Shown one piece after another: positions 25,641-34,287 of a DNA stretch of 64,000 nucleotides; the stretch's first letter is position 1; every line of letters begins with the position of its first letter. The notes below the pieces were generated by a model. That model saw only the letters and a program-made list of their open reading frames with translations. It was not told where the DNA came from and made no database searches. The translations under genes were made by a program, and so were the position numbers. The stretch lies in assembly GCA_963797675.1 (NCBI GenBank), contig CAWCQQ010000013.1, positions 1-64,000 of the forward strand. Reading direction: 5' to 3'. Source of the stretch: DASQPR01 sp963797675. GTDB lineage: Bacteria; Actinomycetota; Actinomycetes; Mycobacteriales; Micromonosporaceae.

Positions 25641-28379
25641 ATGCAACTGCCCACACACCGGCACCGCGCGGCCGATCATGCGAACAGTGCACCGGATCGT
25701 GCGTCCGGACACAGCCGAAAGCGACGCGTTCTCGCAGCCTGCGCAGCCGCCGCAGCGGTCATCACCGCCATCGTGGCGCCGACGTATGGCAGCGCGCAGG
25801 CCGCGACCGGGTGCATCGCCTCGGGCACGGACGCCGCGATCAACGCCGCGCTGGCCGGGGTCGGCGCCCAGGCGGTGCTCTGCCCCGGTGCCGTGTTCAA
25901 CCTGAGCAACTCGATCGTGTTCACCGCCGCCAACCAGCAGATTTACACGCAAGGCCTGCCGACCGACAGCACCCGCGCGACGTTGGTGGTGGCCAGCAGC
26001 AGCCTGTCGACGGCGATCGTGGGTAACGGCCAGTCCGGTGTCGTGGTGCAGAACATCCAGGTCAACGGCTCTCGGCCGGCGCTCGGTGTTCTGTCCGGCG
26101 GCGGCGCGCTGCTGGAGATGGGCGGCGCGGGCAGCAACGAAACCGTGCAGAACATCTACGCGCACGACACTCGCAGCTGGTCGACGCTGCACTTCATCGA
26201 GGGTCAGGTCACCAACAACACGCCGGCCTGCCAGGGCGGCCAGATCCTGAACAACCAGATCGGCCCGGCCGGCACCGCGACTCCATCGGCGACCGGCGTC
26301 TGGGCCGACGGCATCTCCCTGGCATGCGGCACGACCATGGTCTCGGGCAACACCGTCACCGATGCCACCGACGGCGCCATCGTCGTGTTCGGCGCACCCG
26401 GCTCGACCATCCAGAACAACACGATCATCGCGAAGAACCAGCTGCTTCTCGGCGGGATCAACATGGTCGACTACGCGCCGATGAACGGCAACTACACCGG
26501 CACCGTCGTCACCAACAACACCATCAACGCGCTCAGCGCATTCATCAAGATCGGTATCGCGCAGGGTCAACAGGTATGGAACTGCGCCACCGGCACGAAC
26601 TACGGCGGCACGGTCACGAACAACACCCTTCAAGGCCAGTACATGGGGTACGGGTACGCCATCACGGGCGTCACCGGCTGGACCGACACCGGCAACATCG
26701 ACAACTCCCGGCACGTCGGGACGCAGACCGGCGGCGGCTGCTTCGGCACCCCGGCCGCCTCACAGCCGGCCGGCTACCAGGTCGAGACGGCCACCTCCAG
26801 CACCCTGCAGTCGCAGTTCGTCAGTGCCGTGCTGACCAACGCCCTCGGTACCGTCAACTCGCCGCCGATCACGCCGCCGACCGGCCCGACGCTGACCACC
26901 AGCCCGTCGAGTGTCGCGTTCGGCAACCAGACCGTCGGCTCGACCAGCGCCGCGCACGCAGTGACCGTCACCAACACCGGCTCCTCGGCGGCGACCGTCT
27001 CCTCGATCACGACCAGCAGCAGCTTCGCCCAGACGAACACCTGCGGTACCTCGATCGCCGCCGGCGCGTCCTGCACCGTCAACGTCACCTTCACCCCTGG
27101 CAGTGCGGCCGGCTTCACCGGCACGGTCACTATCACCGGCAACGCATCCAACAGCCCGACGACGGTTGCCCTGTCCGGCACCGGTACCGGGCCGACCACG
27201 AATCTGGCGCTGGGTGCCACGATGACGGCGAGCAGCAACGCCCCCGGCTATCCGCCGACGAATGCCAACGACGGCAACTCGAGTACCTACTGGGAGAGCC
27301 TGAACGGTGCCGCATATCCACAGACGCTCACCGCGAAGCTCGGATCCGCGCAGAGCCTCGGATCGGTGACGCTGGAACTCCCGCCGGCGGGCACCTGGGC
27401 GACCCGTACCGAGACGCTGTCCGTACTCGGCTCGACCAACGGCACGACGTACACCACACTCGTTCCCTCGACCGGTTACACGTTCAATCCGGCGACCGGT
27501 AACACGGTCAGCTTCAGCCTGCCGGCCGGCACAAATGAGCAGTATCTCCAGCTCTCGTTCACCGGCAACTCGGGCTGGTCCGCGGCCCAGGTTTCGGAGT
27601 TCGAGATCTTCTCGGGCGGCGGCAGCGGTGGCGGTAGCGCAACGTTGACGGCGACTCCGACCACGCTGTCCTTCGGCAACCAGGCCGTGGGATCCACGTC
27701 GGCAGCCCAGTCGGTGACGGTCAAGAACACCGGCACCGTCGCCGCCACGGTCTCCTCGATCTCCGCCGCAGCACCGTTCGCGCAGACCAACACGTGCGGT
27801 ACGTCGGTCGCCGCCGGCGCCACGTGCACGGTGAGCGTGACCTTCAAGCCCACCGCCAACGGCGCTGCGTCGACCAACCTCACGATCGTCAGCAACGCGA
27901 GCGACCCGACGCTCACCGTGGGCCTCAGCGGGACCGGGACGGGCGGCACCACGCCGCCGACGAACGTCGCGCTCAACGCACCCATCACCGCGTCGAGCTT
28001 CACCCAGACGTACGTGGCCACGAACGCGAACGATGGGAACACCAGCACGTACTGGGAAGGCGTGAACGGCTCCTGGCCGACGACTCTGACCGTCAATCTG
28101 GGATCGACCAGGTCGCTGGCCTCCGTCGTGCTGGACCTGCCGCCGGCCACGTCGTGGGCGACCCGTACCCAGACGCTGTCGGTCCTGGGAAGTGCCAACA
28201 ACACCACTTGGACGACCCTGGTCGCCTCGGCTACCTACACCTTCAACCCGGCGACCGGGAACACCGTCACCATCGCTCTACCCGCCGGCACCACCGACCA
28301 GTACGTCCGGCTCTCCGTCACGGCCAACAGCGTGCAGAACGGCGCACAGGTCTCCGAATTCCAGGTATTCACTCCGTAG
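25641..28379 (+). CDS. large secreted protein: right-handed beta-helix plus two tandem [choice-of-anchor D (HYDIN-like) + discoidin F5/8 C] modules
   Basis: Extracellular protein of 912 aa. Order: Arg-rich signal peptide (residues 1-45, ending GSAQA), parallel beta-helix (about 45-400, with repeated NNTI/NNTL turns), anchor-D/ASPM-SPD2-HYDIN-like domain (about 414-518, LTTSPSSVAFGNQTVGSTSA), discoidin-type carbohydrate-binding domain (about 520-657, NANDGNSSTYWES), a GGGSGGGS linker, then a second anchor-D (about 667-770) and a second discoidin (about 774-912, NANDGNTSTYWEG). It is likely a polysaccharide-binding or -cleaving surface protein; beta-helix proteins include pectate lyases, but I cannot identify catalytic residues. 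ATG 25641 has AGGGAG 7 bases upstream. Confidence 0.85.
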   Translation: MQLPTHRHRAADHANSAPDRASGHSRKRRVLAACAAAAAVITAIVAPTYGSAQAATGCIASGTDAAINAALAGVGAQAVLCPGAVFNLSNSIVFTAANQQIYTQGLPTDSTRATLVVASSSLSTAIVGNGQSGVVVQNIQVNGSRPALGVLSGGGALLEMGGAGSNETVQNIYAHDTRSWSTLHFIEGQVTNNTPACQGGQILNNQIGPAGTATPSATGVWADGISLACGTTMVSGNTVTDATDGAIVVFGAPGSTIQNNTIIAKNQLLLGGINMVDYAPMNGNYTGTVVTNNTINALSAFIKIGIAQGQQVWNCATGTNYGGTVTNNTLQGQYMGYGYAITGVTGWTDTGNIDNSRHVGTQTGGGCFGTPAASQPAGYQVETATSSTLQSQFVSAVLTNALGTVNSPPITPPTGPTLTTSPSSVAFGNQTVGSTSAAHAVTVTNTGSSAATVSSITTSSSFAQTNTCGTSIAAGASCTVNVTFTPGSAAGFTGTVTITGNASNSPTTVALSGTGTGPTTNLALGATMTASSNAPGYPPTNANDGNSSTYWESLNGAAYPQTLTAKLGSAQSLGSVTLELPPAGTWATRTETLSVLGSTNGTTYTTLVPSTGYTFNPATGNTVSFSLPAGTNEQYLQLSFTGNSGWSAAQVSEFEIFSGGGSGGGSATLTATPTTLSFGNQAVGSTSAAQSVTVKNTGTVAATVSSISAAAPFAQTNTCGTSVAAGATCTVSVTFKPTANGAASTNLTIVSNASDPTLTVGLSGTGTGGTTPPTNVALNAPITASSFTQTYVATNANDGNTSTYWEGVNGSWPTTLTVNLGSTRSLASVVLDLPPATSWATRTQTLSVLGSANNTTWTTLVASATYTFNPATGNTVTIALPAGTTDQYVRLSVTANSVQNGAQVSEFQVFTP
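26883..28379 (+). repeat. intragenic tandem duplication of anchor-D plus discoidin modules
   Basis: The C-terminal half of the surface protein consists of two copies of a roughly 250-residue unit. Matching segments include SVAFGNQTVGSTSAAHAVTV versus LSFGNQAVGSTSAAQSVTV, and ATRTETLSVLGSTNGTTYTT versus ATRTQTLSVLGSANNTTWTT. The copies have diverged, so the duplication is not recent. Confidence 0.85.
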
Positions 28380-28402
28380 CAACCCGGTCTACCGGACGGA
28401 AA

Positions 28403-28435
28403 CGAGGGAACTGCACATCCGGTGCAGGTCCCTCG
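28403..28435 (+). terminator. terminator hairpin after the beta-helix gene
   Basis: CGAGGGAACTGCAC / GTGCAGGTCCCTCG with a 5-base loop and one A-G mismatch, 23 bases after the stop codon. The stem is strong and consistent with an intrinsic-type terminator, although without a T run. Confidence 0.8.
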
Positions 28436-28492
28436 CCGCCGGTGCGCGTTTTAGAATGCTATGAGCCATATCCGTCCAGTGGGGAGCACTCC

Positions 28493-29191
28493 ATGACAGG
28501 CACAACGTCCCGGGAGACTCAACCGAACGGGATCGATCGCCGCCACCTCCTCTTGGTCGGGGCCGGGCCCGGCCTCGGAGCGGCCGTGGCTCGTCGCTTC
28601 GCGCAGGGCGGTTACCGCGTCACCTTGGCCGCCCGCAGTACCGACCGACTCGAGAGTCTCGCCGACGACTTGGCGGACACGGATGCCGACATCGACACGA
28701 TCTCGGTGGATGCCAGCGACCCCGAAGCTCTGGGCGCTGTGCTGGGTCGCCTCTACCGTGAGGGCGGCGCGCCGGGGCTGATCGTCTACAACGCGGTCAT
28801 CGGGGCGCCGGATCACCTCCTGACCTCGAGCGTGGCCCATCTCCAGACGGCGTACGCGGTCGACGTCATCAGTGCCATCGTTGTCGCTCAGATCGCCGCC
28901 CCGGCGATGCAAGCCGCGGGCTTCGGCACCATTCTGGTGACGGGGGGCGGATTCGCGGATCATCCGATTCCCGGTCTGGCGACGGTCTCGCTCGGCAAGG
29001 CGGCGCTGCGATCAGCCGCGACGATGCTCGGGGCCGATCTCAAACAGGACGGCATCCGGGTCGCCACCATCACGATCGCCGGACAGATCGTTGCCGACAC
29101 CGAGTTTGCCCCGGAGCGCATCGCGGAGCGCTACTGGGAGGTCGTGCACTCGGACGAACCGTGGCAGCCGGAGTATCGCTACCCGGGCTGA
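28493..29191 (+). CDS. SDR-family oxidoreductase lacking the catalytic Tyr
   Basis: Short-chain dehydrogenase/reductase-fold protein, 232 aa. The nucleotide-binding motif is LLLVGAGPGLGAAVARRFAQ and the second strand ends AARS, suggesting NADP preference. In the usual YxxxK site the sequence is VSLGKAAL: the Lys is kept but Tyr is replaced by Val. It therefore belongs to an atypical SDR group and may not use the standard mechanism. GGGGAG lies 7-12 bases before ATG 28493. Confidence 0.85.
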   Translation: MTGTTSRETQPNGIDRRHLLLVGAGPGLGAAVARRFAQGGYRVTLAARSTDRLESLADDLADTDADIDTISVDASDPEALGAVLGRLYREGGAPGLIVYNAVIGAPDHLLTSSVAHLQTAYAVDVISAIVVAQIAAPAMQAAGFGTILVTGGGFADHPIPGLATVSLGKAALRSAATMLGADLKQDGIRVATITIAGQIVADTEFAPERIAERYWEVVHSDEPWQPEYRYPG

Positions 29192-29237
29192 GCGGGACAC
29201 CGGTTGGGAAACTGCAGCCGGACGCTCTCGACGGACC

Positions 29238-29711
29238 CTAGCCGAGCCGCAGGATGGTCTCCTCGATCTCGGCATCCCGGGCGGTGGCGTAGGAGATCTC
29301 GGTGCCGATGACGGTGAAGCCCGCCTTTTGAAGGACCCGGAGCGAACCGACGTTGTCGCTGGCGGCGCGTGCATACACGGGACGGACCGCCAGCGTGTCG
29401 AGGAGCAGGGCGAGGGCGCGGCTGGCGATGCCCTGCCCCCAGGCGGAGCGTTCGATCCAATAGGTGATCTCGGTGTCACCGTCGCTGATGAAGCTCGCGA
29501 TGCTGCCGACGAGGTGTCCGTCGCGGGTCACGGCCCGGTGGACGATGTCGGGGGAGTTGCGCACCCTCGACATGTGGGCATCGAACGCGTGGCGGTCGTC
29601 CGGATCCTGGGGTGTGAACGCGGCCATCCGGACCGACTCCGCGTCACGCATCTGGTCGAACAGTGCGTCGAGATCGGAGTCCTCGACCGGCCGTAGTACC
29701 AACTCCGCCAT
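29238..29711 (-). CDS. GNAT-family N-acetyltransferase
   Basis: Acetyltransferase of 157 aa, RimJ/RimL-like: MAELVLRPVEDSDLDALFDQ at the N-terminus, the acetyl-CoA pyrophosphate loop SAWGQGIASRALALLLDTLA, and ASDNVGSLRVLQKAGFTVIG near the C-terminus. Likely acetylates an amine of a small molecule or protein N-terminus; substrate unknown. Divergent from the MFS exporter and convergent with the SDR gene. Confidence 0.9.
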   Translation of the reverse strand: MAELVLRPVEDSDLDALFDQMRDAESVRMAAFTPQDPDDRHAFDAHMSRVRNSPDIVHRAVTRDGHLVGSIASFISDGDTEITYWIERSAWGQGIASRALALLLDTLAVRPVYARAASDNVGSLRVLQKAGFTVIGTEISYATARDAEIEETILRLG

Positions 29712-29816
29712 GGATCTGCTCCTCAGCGCTCGTAGGGGATCTGCCGGAAAAACGTATCAGCGGCGTCCGACACTCGATCAGCGTCCGTGATCGCGGCACG
29801 CGTACCGGCGATCATT

Positions 29817-29878
29817 ACGGGTTCGTCGTATCCTCAACCGGACGATACGTCTGATCGACCCCCGAGGAGCGAACCCGT
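29817..29878 (+). promoter_or_regulatory. nested inverted repeats in the leader of the MFS exporter gene
   Basis: Outer arms ACGGGTTCG (29817-29825) and CGAACCCGT (29870-29878) are perfect 9-bp complements; the right arm ends immediately before the ATG at 29879. Inner arms CGTATC (29827-29832) and GATACG (29844-29849) form a second stem. The ribosome binding site GAGGAG (29864-29869) lies between the inner and outer right arms, so the folded RNA would restrict it. Alternatively the inner repeat is a repressor operator. Confidence 0.45.
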
Positions 29879-31408
29879 ATGACACTGACCGCCGCACCGG
29901 AATCCGTCTCCGACAAACTCGATCGGGGTGTCCTCAAGGTCGCCGGCGTTGTCGTGCTCGGTGCCATCATGGCGATCCTCGACATCACCGTGGTCAGCGT
30001 CGCGTTGCCGACGTTCCAGCGGGTGTTCCACGCGTCGTACGCGACCGTTGCGTGGACGATGACGGCGTACACCCTGGCCTTGGCGACGGTCATTCCGGTG
30101 ACCGGATGGGCGGCCGACCGGTTCGGGACCAAGCGGCTTTACCTGACCTCGATCGTGTTGTTCGTCTGCGGCTCAGCGCTGTGCAGCATGGCCTGGGGTA
30201 TCGGGCCGCTGATCGCATTCCGCGTGCTGCAGGGCCTCGGCGGAGGCATGCTCATGCCGCTGGGCATGACCATCATGACCCGTGCCGCAGGCCCGGATCG
30301 TGTCGGCCGGGTGATGGCCGTGCTGGGCGTGCCGATGCTGCTCGGCCCGATCGGTGGCCCGATTCTCGGCGGCTGGCTGATCCAGGCGGCGAGCTGGCAC
30401 TGGATCTTCCTGATCAACGTACCGATCGGCGTCGTCGCGTTCGTCACGGCGTTCCGGGTGCTGCCCAAGGACCAGCCGCAACCGTCCGAGGCGTTCGACT
30501 TCTTCGGCATGTTGCTGCTCTCGCCGGGCCTGGCACTGTTCCTGTACGGCGTGTCATCGATCCCCGGTGCCGGCACGGTTACCTCAGCCAAGGTGCTGAT
30601 TCCGGCGACCATCGGTCTTGCACTCCTCGTCGGTTTCGTCTTCCACGCACTCCGCAAGGCGCACCCGTTGATCGACCTCGGGTTGTTCAAGAATCGCAGC
30701 CTGACGATCGCCGTCGTCACGATGACGCTGTTCTCGGTCGCGTTCATGGGCTGCATGCTGCTGTTGCCGAGCTACTTCCTGCAGGTACGCGGCGAGAGCA
30801 CGCTGAATGCCGGTCTCCTGCTCGCCCCGCAGGGCCTCGGCGCGATGCTCACCATGCCGGTCGGCGGCAAGCTGACCGACAAGATGGGCCCGGGCAAACT
30901 GGTCCTGGTCGGCATCGTCCTGATCGCCGCCGGTCTCGGGGTGTTTACCCAGGTAACCGCTGTGTCGTCGTACGCGCTGCTGCTCGGCGCATTGTTCGTG
31001 ATGGGCATGGGAATGGGCATGACGATGATGCCGATCATGTCCGCTGCGCTGGCAAGTCTGGTCGATCACCAAATCGCGCGCGGATCGACGATGATGAACA
31101 TCATCCAGCAGACCGCCGGCTCGATCGGCACCGCCACGATGTCGGTCATCCTGACCAACCAGGTTCTCCACAGTTCGGCGGCGAGCCAGTACAGTGCCGT
31201 CACGCAAGGCAAGGTCCAGGCCAGCCAGGTCTCGGCCGGGGAACTGTCGCTCGGGCGGTCCGCGCTCGCCGTTGCCTTCGGCCACACCTACCTGGTGGGG
31301 CTGGTGCTGATCGTCTTGTGCCTGGTCCCGGCGCTGTTCCTGCCTCGCCGGAAGGTCGACCGCACCAGCGAGCAGGGCGAGGTCGCCGTACCGGTGGCCG
31401 TGCACTAA
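29879..31408 (+). CDS. DHA2-family (EmrB/QacA-type) MFS multidrug exporter
   Basis: Fourteen-helix major facilitator exporter, 509 aa. Motif D1 LDITVVSVALPTFQ in helix 1, motif A-like GWAADRFGTKRLYLTS after helix 2, and motif C-like GVPMLLGPIGGPILGGWLI in helix 5 are typical of proton-coupled drug antiporters of the DHA2 family. ATG 29879 follows GAGGAG. Divergent from the GNAT gene; the spacer holds nested inverted repeats. Confidence 0.93.
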   Translation: MTLTAAPESVSDKLDRGVLKVAGVVVLGAIMAILDITVVSVALPTFQRVFHASYATVAWTMTAYTLALATVIPVTGWAADRFGTKRLYLTSIVLFVCGSALCSMAWGIGPLIAFRVLQGLGGGMLMPLGMTIMTRAAGPDRVGRVMAVLGVPMLLGPIGGPILGGWLIQAASWHWIFLINVPIGVVAFVTAFRVLPKDQPQPSEAFDFFGMLLLSPGLALFLYGVSSIPGAGTVTSAKVLIPATIGLALLVGFVFHALRKAHPLIDLGLFKNRSLTIAVVTMTLFSVAFMGCMLLLPSYFLQVRGESTLNAGLLLAPQGLGAMLTMPVGGKLTDKMGPGKLVLVGIVLIAAGLGVFTQVTAVSSYALLLGALFVMGMGMGMTMMPIMSAALASLVDHQIARGSTMMNIIQQTAGSIGTATMSVILTNQVLHSSAASQYSAVTQGKVQASQVSAGELSLGRSALAVAFGHTYLVGLVLIVLCLVPALFLPRRKVDRTSEQGEVAVPVAVH

Positions 31409-31548
31409 AGCCGCCGACGGGCTTCGGAGATCCTCACGATTGACAACGTCACACCGCGCGATCACGATTTGACCAGCATCAACGCATCCGGCGAGCGGTC
31501 ACGTCAACGCGCCGAGGCCCGTTGTTCCTGGATGGAAGGCTGACCTCG

Positions 31549-32139
31549 ATGGCGCTGTTCGAACGAAAGATGCATGATCCGGTACCCGGAACGGCGCGGG
31601 TCGTCGACAACGACGGCCTCCACAGCATCCCCGGGCAGAGCATCCACTGCCCGCTGGATCTGGTGGTGGAGGCCGACGGCATCCCGGCGTACATGGTGCA
31701 CATCAAGGTGCGGCCGCCGACCGGGAAGTGGCCTGCTCTCAATCAGATCCTGCCGGTCGTCCTCGATCGCGCCGAACCGACCCGCGTCGATATCGTCTGG
31801 GATCAGGTTTCGTCGCTGCAGGAACGGGTCGATGCCGATCGGGCGCGCCGGATCGAAGCCGCCCAGCGCAGTGTGGCGGGCGGCTCCGATTCGGTCGGAC
31901 CGATCGGGGATGGTTCTCCGCAGGATTTCATGCGGCAGGCGTTGGCCGATCCGGCTGCGTTCGTCGAGCGGATGCGTGCCCAGGGCACGCATCCCATCCC
32001 GGTGCCGTCCGGCCCTCAGGTCGCCGTCACGCAGCCGGATCCGGTCAGCCAGATCGCGAAGCTCGCCGAACTCCATGACCGGGGAGCGCTGACCGATGAC
32101 GAGTTTGCGGCCATGAAGGCACGCATTCTCGGCGGGTAA
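31549..32139 (+). CDS. SHOCT-domain protein of unknown function
   Basis: Cytosolic protein of 196 aa. The N-terminal half (MALFERKMHDPVPGTARVVD ... KVRPPTGKWPALNQILPVVL) is a beta-rich region common to actinobacterial proteins of unknown function. A disordered linker is followed by a C-terminal SHOCT motif, PVSQIAKLAELHDRGALTDD then EFAAMKARILG. SHOCT domains mediate protein contacts in membrane- or stress-related proteins. GGAAGG lies 9-14 bases before ATG 31549. Confidence 0.8.
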   Translation: MALFERKMHDPVPGTARVVDNDGLHSIPGQSIHCPLDLVVEADGIPAYMVHIKVRPPTGKWPALNQILPVVLDRAEPTRVDIVWDQVSSLQERVDADRARRIEAAQRSVAGGSDSVGPIGDGSPQDFMRQALADPAAFVERMRAQGTHPIPVPSGPQVAVTQPDPVSQIAKLAELHDRGALTDDEFAAMKARILGG

Positions 32140-32186
32140 TGCCGCCAGTGTCGAACACCGCAGTGCCGATCAGCCGGCTCGAGCGC

Positions 32187-32702
32187 CTATGACGGTGAGG
32201 AAGAGGCGGTGCTCATGATCGCGGCGCCGCTCGGGTTGACCAGCCACCACAGGCCTCCGGAGAGGTTGCTGCCCTGGCCGGCGGTGTCACCGGCAGCCGT
32301 GTCACCGGCGTAGTAGTAGAGCGGGTGTCCGTTGTAGTCGACCTGCGTCGTGCCGTCGGCCCGCATCGAGGTGGAGAGCATCGACGCGGTCACTCCGGCG
32401 CCGGCCGTCGGCGTACCCGTGGTGACCAACGGTGGCCAGTAGGTTGCGCAGGTGCCGACACACGTGGAGGTCGTGCCGGTGTCCGCGGCGAAGAGATAGA
32501 GCGACTTGCCGGTCGAGTCGGTGAGGTACGTGCCGGCGGGGCCCGTGTGCGTCGTGACAACGACGGCCGAGCCGGTCGGGGTGCTGACTGCCGCCTTGCC
32601 CGAGGTTGCGGTACTTGCGCACGCGGCAAGGACCACGCCTGCACAGAGGATTGCTCCAATCGACATAAGTCGATGGATCGAGAGTCGAATAGTTCCTGGC
32701 AT
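32187..32702 (-). CDS. secreted-repeat lipoprotein (COG4315 / PF03640-type)
   Basis: Exported lipoprotein, 171 aa. Signal peptide with lipobox LAAC (Cys near residue 28), then two copies of the secreted repeat: YLTDSTGKSLYLFAADTGTT with CVGTCATYWPPLVT, and TQVDYNGHPLYYYAGDTAAG with GLWWLVNPSG. Family members sit on the cell surface and some bind heme or metals, but function is unsettled. ATG 32702 fits the signal peptide. Confidence 0.87.
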   Translation of the reverse strand: MPGTIRLSIHRLMSIGAILCAGVVLAACASTATSGKAAVSTPTGSAVVVTTHTGPAGTYLTDSTGKSLYLFAADTGTTSTCVGTCATYWPPLVTTGTPTAGAGVTASMLSTSMRADGTTQVDYNGHPLYYYAGDTAAGDTAGQGSNLSGGLWWLVNPSGAAIMSTASSSPS

Positions 32703-32864
32703 GTGTCCGTCCCTCTTCCGTCTTCCGTAGGTTGAGGAGGCCTCATCTAAAGGGAACGCAAAAGCTGCCGAGACGGTTCAAACAACATTAGCGCTGACCT
32801 AACACCCAAGTCCGGTGTTCGCCATAGTTGATCGCCTCGAACAGGTGGACGAAGTGTGCACCGG

Positions 32865-33245
32865 TCAGAACGTCACGGCGATCCCGATCACCGGGGGGCG
32901 GCGGAGGTGCAGGATTTTGGTGAACCAGTTTCCGATCCGCGACATCAGATACTTGCGAGCCAGGCGCGTACGTCCGGCTTCCGTGTCCGCCTCGTTCAGG
33001 AGCCGGGCCGTACCCTCGGCGCTCGGAGCGCCCGGCGCGATCCGGCCGCGGATGCTGCAGACCGTGACCACGACGTGGCTGTTGTTGCGTATCCGTTTGA
33101 CCTTCCACGCGTCGGCCTCGGACACGATGAGGAGTTCACCGCTGCTCATCACGTGCCAGACCGGCGTGGCGATGCCCGTGCCGTCCTTACGGTAGGTGGT
33201 GAGGCTGACGTACTTACTGCGGCCGATCTCGTCCACAACGGTCAT
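32865..33245 (-). CDS. PPOX-class F420-dependent oxidoreductase
   Basis: Split-barrel FDOR/PPOX protein, 126 aa: SKYVSLTTYRKDGTGIATPV for the first strands, ELLIVSEADAWKVKRIRNNS with the KxRxIRN cofactor-phosphate loop, and VVVTVCSIRGRIAPGAPSAE. It probably binds F420 or FMN. It differs clearly from the paralogue at 16547-16936, so the two are not a recent duplication. Confidence 0.88.
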   Translation of the reverse strand: MTVVDEIGRSKYVSLTTYRKDGTGIATPVWHVMSSGELLIVSEADAWKVKRIRNNSHVVVTVCSIRGRIAPGAPSAEGTARLLNEADTEAGRTRLARKYLMSRIGNWFTKILHLRRPPVIGIAVTF

Positions 33246-33320
33246 CGGGCAAGCGTATCGATCCGTGCGTCCCGGCGCGGCGTCCGATCGCCGTCGTTGG
33301 GCAAACGTCCGGTCGGGACG

Positions 33321-34013
33321 TCACTGCGGGTCGGTATTCCCGGCGATGAACAGTCCTCGGTTGAACGCCTCGGCGACGGCGGCAGCGCGGTCGCCGACGC
33401 CGAGCTTCGCGTAGATGTTGAGCAGGTGGGTCTTGACGGTGGCTTCGCTGATGAACAGCCTCGCGGCGGCTTCCCGGTTGGTGGTGCCGGCGGCCACCAG
33501 TTCAAGGACCTCGAGTTCGCGTTGGCTGAGCGGCCCGGGGGTGGGGGTGCGGACCCGGCTCATCAGCCGGGTGGCCACCGATGGTGAGAGCACCGCCTGG
33601 CCGCCGGCTGCGGCTCGGACCGCCCGTAGCAATTCGGCGCGGGGAGCGTCTTTGAGGAGGTAGCCGGTCGCGCCCGCTTCGATCGCCGGCAGTACGTAGG
33701 TGTCCGTGTCGTATGTCGTCAGCACCAGTACCCGAGCGGCGCTGCCCAACCGGGCCAGTTCGGTAATCGCGGTCACACCGTCCATGCCGGGCATCCGGAG
33801 GTCCATCAGGATCACGTCCGGTCGCAAAGCCTGGGCGAGCCGGATCGCCTCGGCGCCATCCGCGGCTTCGCCGAGTACCTCGAACCCGGGATCGGAGGCG
33901 AACATGCCGGACAGACCGTCCCTGACCACGGGGTGATCATCCGCGATCACCAGTCTGATCGGCGCGCCGGGACCGTGGTTCCCGGTCGCCGGAACGGAGT
34001 CGGGACGGCTCAC
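33321..34013 (-). CDS. NarL/FixJ-family response regulator
   Basis: Two-component response regulator, 230 aa. Receiver domain: LVIADDHPVVRDGLSGMFAS with the acidic pair, phospho-acceptor Asp in VILMDLRMPGMDG, VLTTYDTD, and Lys in YLLKDAPRAE. LuxR HTH: PLSQRELEVLELVAAGTTNR then EAAARLFISEATVKTHLLNI. All key residues are intact. Start GTG 34013 overlaps the stop of the preceding 66-codon kinase remnant (GTGA), so the pair was an operon. With no full kinase gene adjacent, its partner is lost or encoded elsewhere. Confidence 0.92.
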   Translation of the reverse strand: MSRPDSVPATGNHGPGAPIRLVIADDHPVVRDGLSGMFASDPGFEVLGEAADGAEAIRLAQALRPDVILMDLRMPGMDGVTAITELARLGSAARVLVLTTYDTDTYVLPAIEAGATGYLLKDAPRAELLRAVRAAAGGQAVLSPSVATRLMSRVRTPTPGPLSQRELEVLELVAAGTTNREAAARLFISEATVKTHLLNIYAKLGVGDRAAAVAEAFNRGLFIAGNTDPQ

Positions 34014-34210
34014 GCGAGGACTCCGACCGGCGCGGTCGGTACGCAGGCCGGGATCGCCGTAGTGATGCGTGGCTCCGACTCGACCGGCAGGGTTCTCGAC
34101 GGGCCCTCGATCCGCTGCCGCGTCGCCGGCAGCCCGAAACCGACGGTTACCAGCCGGATCAGCCTCGGCCCCCGCGCATCCGCCCGGGACTTCGGCGTTG
34201 GACTGTTCAT
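34010..34210 (-). pseudogene. remnant of sensor histidine kinase (C-terminal ATPase fragment)
   Basis: Open frame of 66 codons with GGAGGG 5 bases before ATG 34210, ending in a stop that overlaps the response regulator start. The end, GFGLPATRQRIEGPSRTLPV then ESEPRITTAIP, matches the final G2-box and last strands of NarX/DesK-type kinase ATPase domains (GxGLxGxRxRI...L.ves.pG.T..ATIP). The dimerisation His and N/G1 boxes are absent. I infer a large in-frame deletion that kept the start signals and the coupling to the regulator. Confidence 0.6.
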
Positions 34211-34287
34211 CTGGACCCTCCGCTGCCATCTCGTCCGAACGAACCAATCTATCCACGCCCGGCGTGAATACCACGGCAGGCAGGCTG

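Noticed and set aside
25113..26714. 533-codon minus-strand open frame across the permease end and beta-helix gene
   Set aside because: Spans two plus-strand genes with strong motifs; composition is that of a shadow frame.
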